A DNA stretch of 12,805 nt from Hyphochytrium catenoides (lineage: Eukaryota; Sar; Hyphochytriomycetes; Hyphochytriales; Hyphochytriaceae), in the NCBI GenBank assembly GCA_900088475.1, contig FLMG01002561.1, positions 23,358 to 36,162 of the forward strand. The letters are read 5' to 3'. Under the pieces are notes generated by a model. That model was not told the origin of the DNA and searched no databases. It worked only from the letters and a program-made list of their open reading frames with translations. The first letter of the stretch is position 1; each line of letters starts with the position of its first letter. The position numbers and the translations under genes were made by a program. This document shows, one piece after another, positions 8,725 to 12,805 of the stretch.

Positions 8725-11700
8725 TCATCTCCGGCGCTTTGATTGGTTCCCTTTTGTAGGTTGGAGGTTACGTTTGGTGCCTGCGCCATTCTGGCTTTTT
8801 GACTGCTGCTTGGCTACCTTGGCGTCACTTTCATCGCTCTCTTCTGAGTCATCCTCATAATCCTCTTCGTCTTCGCTATCTTCTAATTGGTCCTCCGAGT
8901 GGTCCTCTTCCTCATCTTCGACATCATCTTCTTCCTCATCATCTTGTTCATTTTCATCACTGCTCGACTCGTCATGTCGCCTTGTAATCTCCTTAGGGCT
9001 CTTTGTGGTTCCTTTGCCGTCTTCACTATCTCCTTCACTGTCTACTCCCTCGCTCTCTCCCTCTGTCTCCTCTTGCGCGTTCTTGTCCATTGACCGATCT
9101 TTCATCGAAGGTGACTTGCTCTTCTCCTTCTTGTCCGCTGCTTCCTCACTCTCTTCGCCTTCGCTTTCGCCAAACTCCTCGCTATCCTCGCTCTCTATGG
9201 CGTTTCTAGTTAGCGTTTTTGAGAGAGAGCTTATAGAGAAGAGGAAAGACGAGGAAAAGGACACCTATCACACGAAGCAGAGCGGGCAAGAGAGCGGTGA
9301 CTCGATGAGGTCTTCTCGGGCAAGGGTAAATGTTAGCAGAGAAAGTATCCCATCACAGGGAGAAGAAGAAGAGCCGTCCACAGCAGGAACTCAGAACATG
9401 GAATATATTACCGCTTCCAATAGCGAGTCCTTGATATTCCTCCTCTTCCTCCTCGGACTCAGGCTCAGCAGACTGTTTAGTGGCAGAGGTTCCCTTCTCC
9501 TCCATATCAGGACAGAAGAGCGAGGCTGTCAACCTTTGTTTGAGGTAGGCTGTCTTCTTCAGCTGCAGACAGGAGAAGGGCACCGAGCAAAATGTGAGAA
9601 CACGCAACAGGGTTCGAGAAAGCAGAAGGGGACATAAATCGTCTCTGAGCTCTCAAGTGACGAATGAAGGAGATGCAGGGAGGGAACCAGAGTAAACTTG
9701 CGACACGAGTGCGAAATCACCGTAAAGCACAGCAGTTCAAAAGACGGCGAGCCAGTCGTTAGAAGAGGGCATCTGGCTGCATCAGTGCCTGTCAAAGAGA
9801 TGTGACGGGTGCTTTCGGCATTACCTTCCTGGTTCTTGTGTCATAGACGTAAAGACTTCTATCAAGGCTAGCCACAGACAGATAAGGCAGACTTTGATGG
9901 CAAGATAACCTGTCCATGTAGGGGAATACAACAGGAACGAGACAATGGTTTTTTGAGGAACGTTAGGACGGCTATTCATATTCAGCTCGCGAGATCTCAG
10001 ACAAAAGGAGGCGAGCGATGGCGAGGGTGAGACTTGCAGGGGAGACGGCCAGTCAAACCGTACAAGAATAAGCTAAAAAGCGGAGACAAAAGGCGCAGGA
10101 TCAGAAGAGTAAAGGCACAGAGGGTGAAAAACCGGAAAGAGTAAGAAACAATAGAGGGAAAGGTAAGGAGGTCACTTAAGCCTCCGACTTACGATCGAAT
10201 CGACCCTCCAGGCCCGACGAATCGAGCAACCTGCCAAAGATCCCCCGAGAAGACACGGGTGGTCAGTACTATGTGTAATTTAGAGGACTGAAAGCAGAGA
10301 AAAGGTGCACGTAGTGTATCGCCAACAAGAGATAAAAGAAAGCGTTAAGTCACTCAGCTCGGTCAAGAGTCTCAAGTCCCGGGGTACAAGTGTCTGCGTC
10401 TCCCTGGCGGAGAAAAGGCCAGGAAAGCATCAAGAGGTACGACGCATACCGGCTTCATGGCTCTAAGATCAAAGGCAGTCACCGTGCCAATGGTATCTCC
10501 ATAGTATAGCTCGTTTTCGGATGATGAAAGGCAGATCACTTGTACTGGGTGCTCGCCCACCTCTACAAACGCGGGACCCGGGGGAGGGAAAAGAGAGAAA
10601 GAGAGTGAGAGAGACATAGATAGAGGAAGGGAGCCACAGGGACGGACAGATGGAGAGCAAGCGAGACGGATACAGAGACCGCAGAGGACGAGAGAGAGAC
10701 TGTTATTAGTTACCTAGGCCTTCGCAGAATGAGAAAGGGATAGCTGATATAGTTGGAGGCTTTGAGGAAAGGGTGTAGGAATGGAAGAGCAAGAGACATG
10801 TGCTGCCGTCCAGAACAGCTATGAACTCACCAAAGTCATGAACGGGTCTTCTTTTAACACTGGTGTCGTAGAGGCGAATCTGTCCGTGGCCAGTGCCAGT
10901 GATTAACTTGAAGTTCTCTCCTGACCCTTGTCCTAGGAACTAGACATATACAGTCGATGTGAGAGGAGGGAGAAATGATGCGACATGGAGAGCACTAAGT
11001 GATGTGACAGAGGTGCAACTAAAGGCGAAGACAGTGAAGGAGTAGGAAAACCGAAAGAAAGAGAGAGAGCCGCAGAGAGACAGAATATGGGCCCACATAA
11101 TAATAGCAACCCAAGAAGGACATGTTATTCTACCTTGACATCCTTGATCCACACCGGCACTCGAAGATCTAGCTTGTCGTGCGGCACATTCTTGGCCTGG
11201 ACCAACAGAAACAGATGAGGAGAGTGACAGCCAACTTACGGAAAAGTTTATCTAAAGGAGGAATGCCCTCAGTAGGAGAGAGTCAATGAAGAAGACGTAT
11301 GAAAAAAGGATACGTATGAAATGTCAGGTAATCAGCTGGGATGATAGCATGAACAGGGGATGAAGGGGAGAGAAACAGCACCTTGAAGATGCTTTGCTGC
11401 TTCTCGAGGCTCCACAGTCCTAGATCATGCTCCTTGCCACCCACAGCAATGACTGAGACGAACAATTTTCTCTGAGCACACCCTTCTCATATCAGTAGCG
11501 TTCAAGATAGTATCCCTACCTGCAGCCTCGTGCGGCTCTAGGGTCATCCTACATACACTCTTCCCAACCTCAAACTACGACACCGAGGGAGACGCATGAG
11601 CAGGGAGAGAGAGAGAGATGCACAGTACGTTCACGCCGGTAAACAGAAGCAGAGGAGGCGTTGGTTGCTAGGTACAGGGTAGGCACAGAGACAAAGGAAC

Positions 11701-12231
11701 TAACGTGGGGAGACACCGGGACATGACATCACCATGTGAGACATAAAGCGACCAAGATCCCCTTTTAAAGAGGGAAAGACACAAAGAGTTTAGGTTGACA
11801 GACAAAGCTGGAGAGCATACCTGTGCTGCTGACGCATCAGAGTCCAAGTGCTTCACTTGCACCAGCCCATCCTCGGTGCAGGAGACTGCTGAACGGAACT
11901 TCTCGATGACGCTTAGCCCCACCGCTTTGCCCTGGATCTTATAATGAGACAGCTGCTTCCCTTGGTCTCCGTCCCAAAGCTGCACTACGCCGTTTCTAAT
12001 GAAAGAGGGCAGATATTGAGACAGTCACACTCCGACTAAAGTGGCCATGCTTTAACTCGGTTAGCACTCGTACCTTCGAGCCACAACGAACTCATCGTCG
12101 TTGCCGCACCAAGCCAGCGCATCTATGCACTCCGAGCGGTCCTGCTGTTGCCCCGGCCAAAGGTCTATTCTACCTGTTTCTACCGTGGTCTTCTTCAACA
12201 GCCCCGTCTCATCGCCTGATATCACCTTCAT
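8725..12231 (-). CDS. WDR74: WDR74/Nsa1-type WD40 ribosome-biogenesis protein, complete, 11 exons
   Basis: WDR74 (yeast Nsa1) is a nucleolar seven-bladed beta-propeller of pre-60S particles that cooperates with the AAA-ATPase NVL/Rix7. Exons from the 5' end: 12231-12074, 11995-11821, 11574-11520, 11452-11382, 11196-11134, 10939-10831, 10562-10450, 10230-10193, 9909-9825, 9562-9412, 9194-8725. They total 1488 bases (495 residues), phases all agree, stop TGA. Landmarks in order: ISGDETGLLKK (N-terminus), VVQLWDGDQGKQ (blade end), VCRMTLEPHEAAVIAVGGKE (about 118-137), the diagnostic AKNVPHDKLDLRVPVW (about 154-169), GTGHGQIRLYDTSVKRRPV, TAFDLRAMKP, LSCHQSLPYLSVASLDRSLY and LKKTAYLKQRL just after the propeller. 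The last about 180 residues are an acidic Ser/Glu/Asp tail ending in basic KRRR, a likely nuclear signal; human WDR74 (385 residues) has a much shorter tail that is also basic at its end. ATG 12231 follows an in-frame TAA at 12253-12255, though CAG before it could also be an acceptor after a 5'UTR intron. Confidence 0.92.
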
Positions 12232-12508
12232 CTGGCTGATGTGGGGAGCAGCTTAGCCTTCGTTTCTAATCGTAGGTCAAAGGAAAGGAGCTTGCACTGC
12301 TAAGAGAAGAGATTGGGAAGAGATAGCAACCACGCTGCAATGCTGCGCGTACGACCCGAAAGAGCGAGCGGGTCCGGGGCCAGCAGGATGTTGTACTTCT
12401 TTGTTCTCTTCTCTCTCTCTTCGTTATGGAGTCACACCTGATATCTATGATGCGGCTCTCGTCCTTCCTAGAGCTTGGTGCTGGTGCCTGCCAATGCACT
12501 CTCCCCCA

Positions 12509-12546
12509 CTCTCTCTCTCTCTCTCTCTCTCCTCCCCTCTCTCTCT
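12509..12546. repeat. CT/GA dinucleotide microsatellite, interrupted
   Basis: About eleven CT units run from 12509 to 12531, followed by CCTCCC and a second short CT run to 12546 and a T tract. It lies about 280 bases upstream of the WDR74 start codon, where GA/CT tracts often occur in promoters. It could equally be a pyrimidine tract of an unseen plus-strand gene. Confidence 0.9.
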
Positions 12547-12787
12547 TTTTCCTCTCCTATAAGGAAGGGAGGAGCTGGGTGTCAGACAGCGATCAGAACT
12601 CCGACGAAGCGGTGTGAGAACTTGCCCAACCACCAACCACCCAACTGTGGGAATAGCTAACTCCTGAGAAGGAGGAGCCCTTGTATTACATAGAGGCTTA
12701 CAGGGGCCAAGGTCGTGGGAATTAAGAACCGATGTAACGGTCAGTTGCAGTACAAATTCTGCCTTCTCTGCTGATGGCTCCTTCCTT

Positions 12788-12805
12788 TCTCTCTCTCTCT
12801 CTCTC
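12788..12805. repeat. CT/GA dinucleotide repeat running off the window end
   Basis: An uninterrupted TC run from 12788 reaches the last base of the window, so its full length is unknown. The sequence may have been cut at this repeat, as happens at assembly breaks. Confidence 0.85.

Larger units (their letters stand above)
12232..12805. other. Sequence upstream of WDR74, no confident gene
   Basis: This should contain the WDR74 5'UTR and promoter on the minus strand. The minus-strand bases just before its ATG (CCCACATCAGCCAG) resemble a 3' splice site, so a 5'UTR intron is possible. A GC-rich patch lies at about 12335-12390. The minus strand is open without a stop from the window edge (12805) to 12445, about 120 codons, but part of that is Arg-Glu translated from the CT repeat and no family is recognised. 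Short plus-strand frames start at ATG 12330 and ATG 12426 and run into the CT repeat. Nothing here is supported well enough to call. Confidence 0.4.

Noticed and set aside
9005-9637. 210-codon plus-strand open frame
   Set aside because: It is antisense to the acidic tail exon and exon 10 of WDR74; its Ser/Leu/Pro-rich sequence is what a GAG/GAA-rich exon gives on the opposite strand.
11453-11519. Alternative junctions between WDR74 exons 3 and 4 (34-base intron or GC donor)
   Set aside because: The acceptor GTCTCAG ending at 11453 gives a normal 67-base GT-AG intron in matching phase and joins VCRMTLEPHEAA to VIAVGGKE exactly as in the family.

Overview
The window is nuclear DNA from a microbial eukaryote. 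Four protein genes can be read, three of them split by many short GT-AG introns (mostly about 53-280 bases). The terminal exons use TAA, TGA, TAG and TGA, so the standard code fits. Genes are close together (121 and 199 bases between the two convergent pairs). Base composition is moderate, and most introns are pyrimidine-rich on their sense strand. No tRNA, rRNA, CRISPR array, insertion sequence or operon-like layout was seen. A protist is more likely than an animal, plant or fungus, because the proteins are recognisable only at family level. The lineage cannot be fixed from the sequence alone; alveolate or stramenopile is a guess.

Layout. 1-2062 (+): the 3' part of a gene for an armadillo/HEAT-type repeat protein, seven exons in the window, beginning upstream of it. 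2184-2663 (-): a single-exon gene for a small CCCH zinc-finger protein with a duplicated cysteine-rich module. 2664-3576: an unresolved divergent interval. 3577-8525 (+): a complete 21-exon gene for exocyst subunit Sec15, 853 residues after splicing. 8725-12231 (-): a complete 11-exon gene for the ribosome-biogenesis WD40 protein WDR74/Nsa1, 495 residues with a long acidic tail. 12232-12805: upstream sequence with CT microsatellites and no confident gene.

The genes do not form a functional cluster. Sec15 works in secretory-vesicle tethering, WDR74/Nsa1 in 60S subunit assembly in the nucleolus, the CCCH protein probably binds RNA, and the ARM protein is probably a protein-interaction scaffold. 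The exon models were built by hand from splice sites, reading-frame phase and remembered family similarity. For both large genes the summed exon lengths divide by three and every phase matches. I see no convincing new multi-gene system. The most unusual items are the duplicated WFP-CxCC module in the CCCH protein, the 132-base exon-per-repeat structure with a GC-AG intron in the ARM gene, and a stop-free 72-base intron next to a 24-base exon in SEC15.
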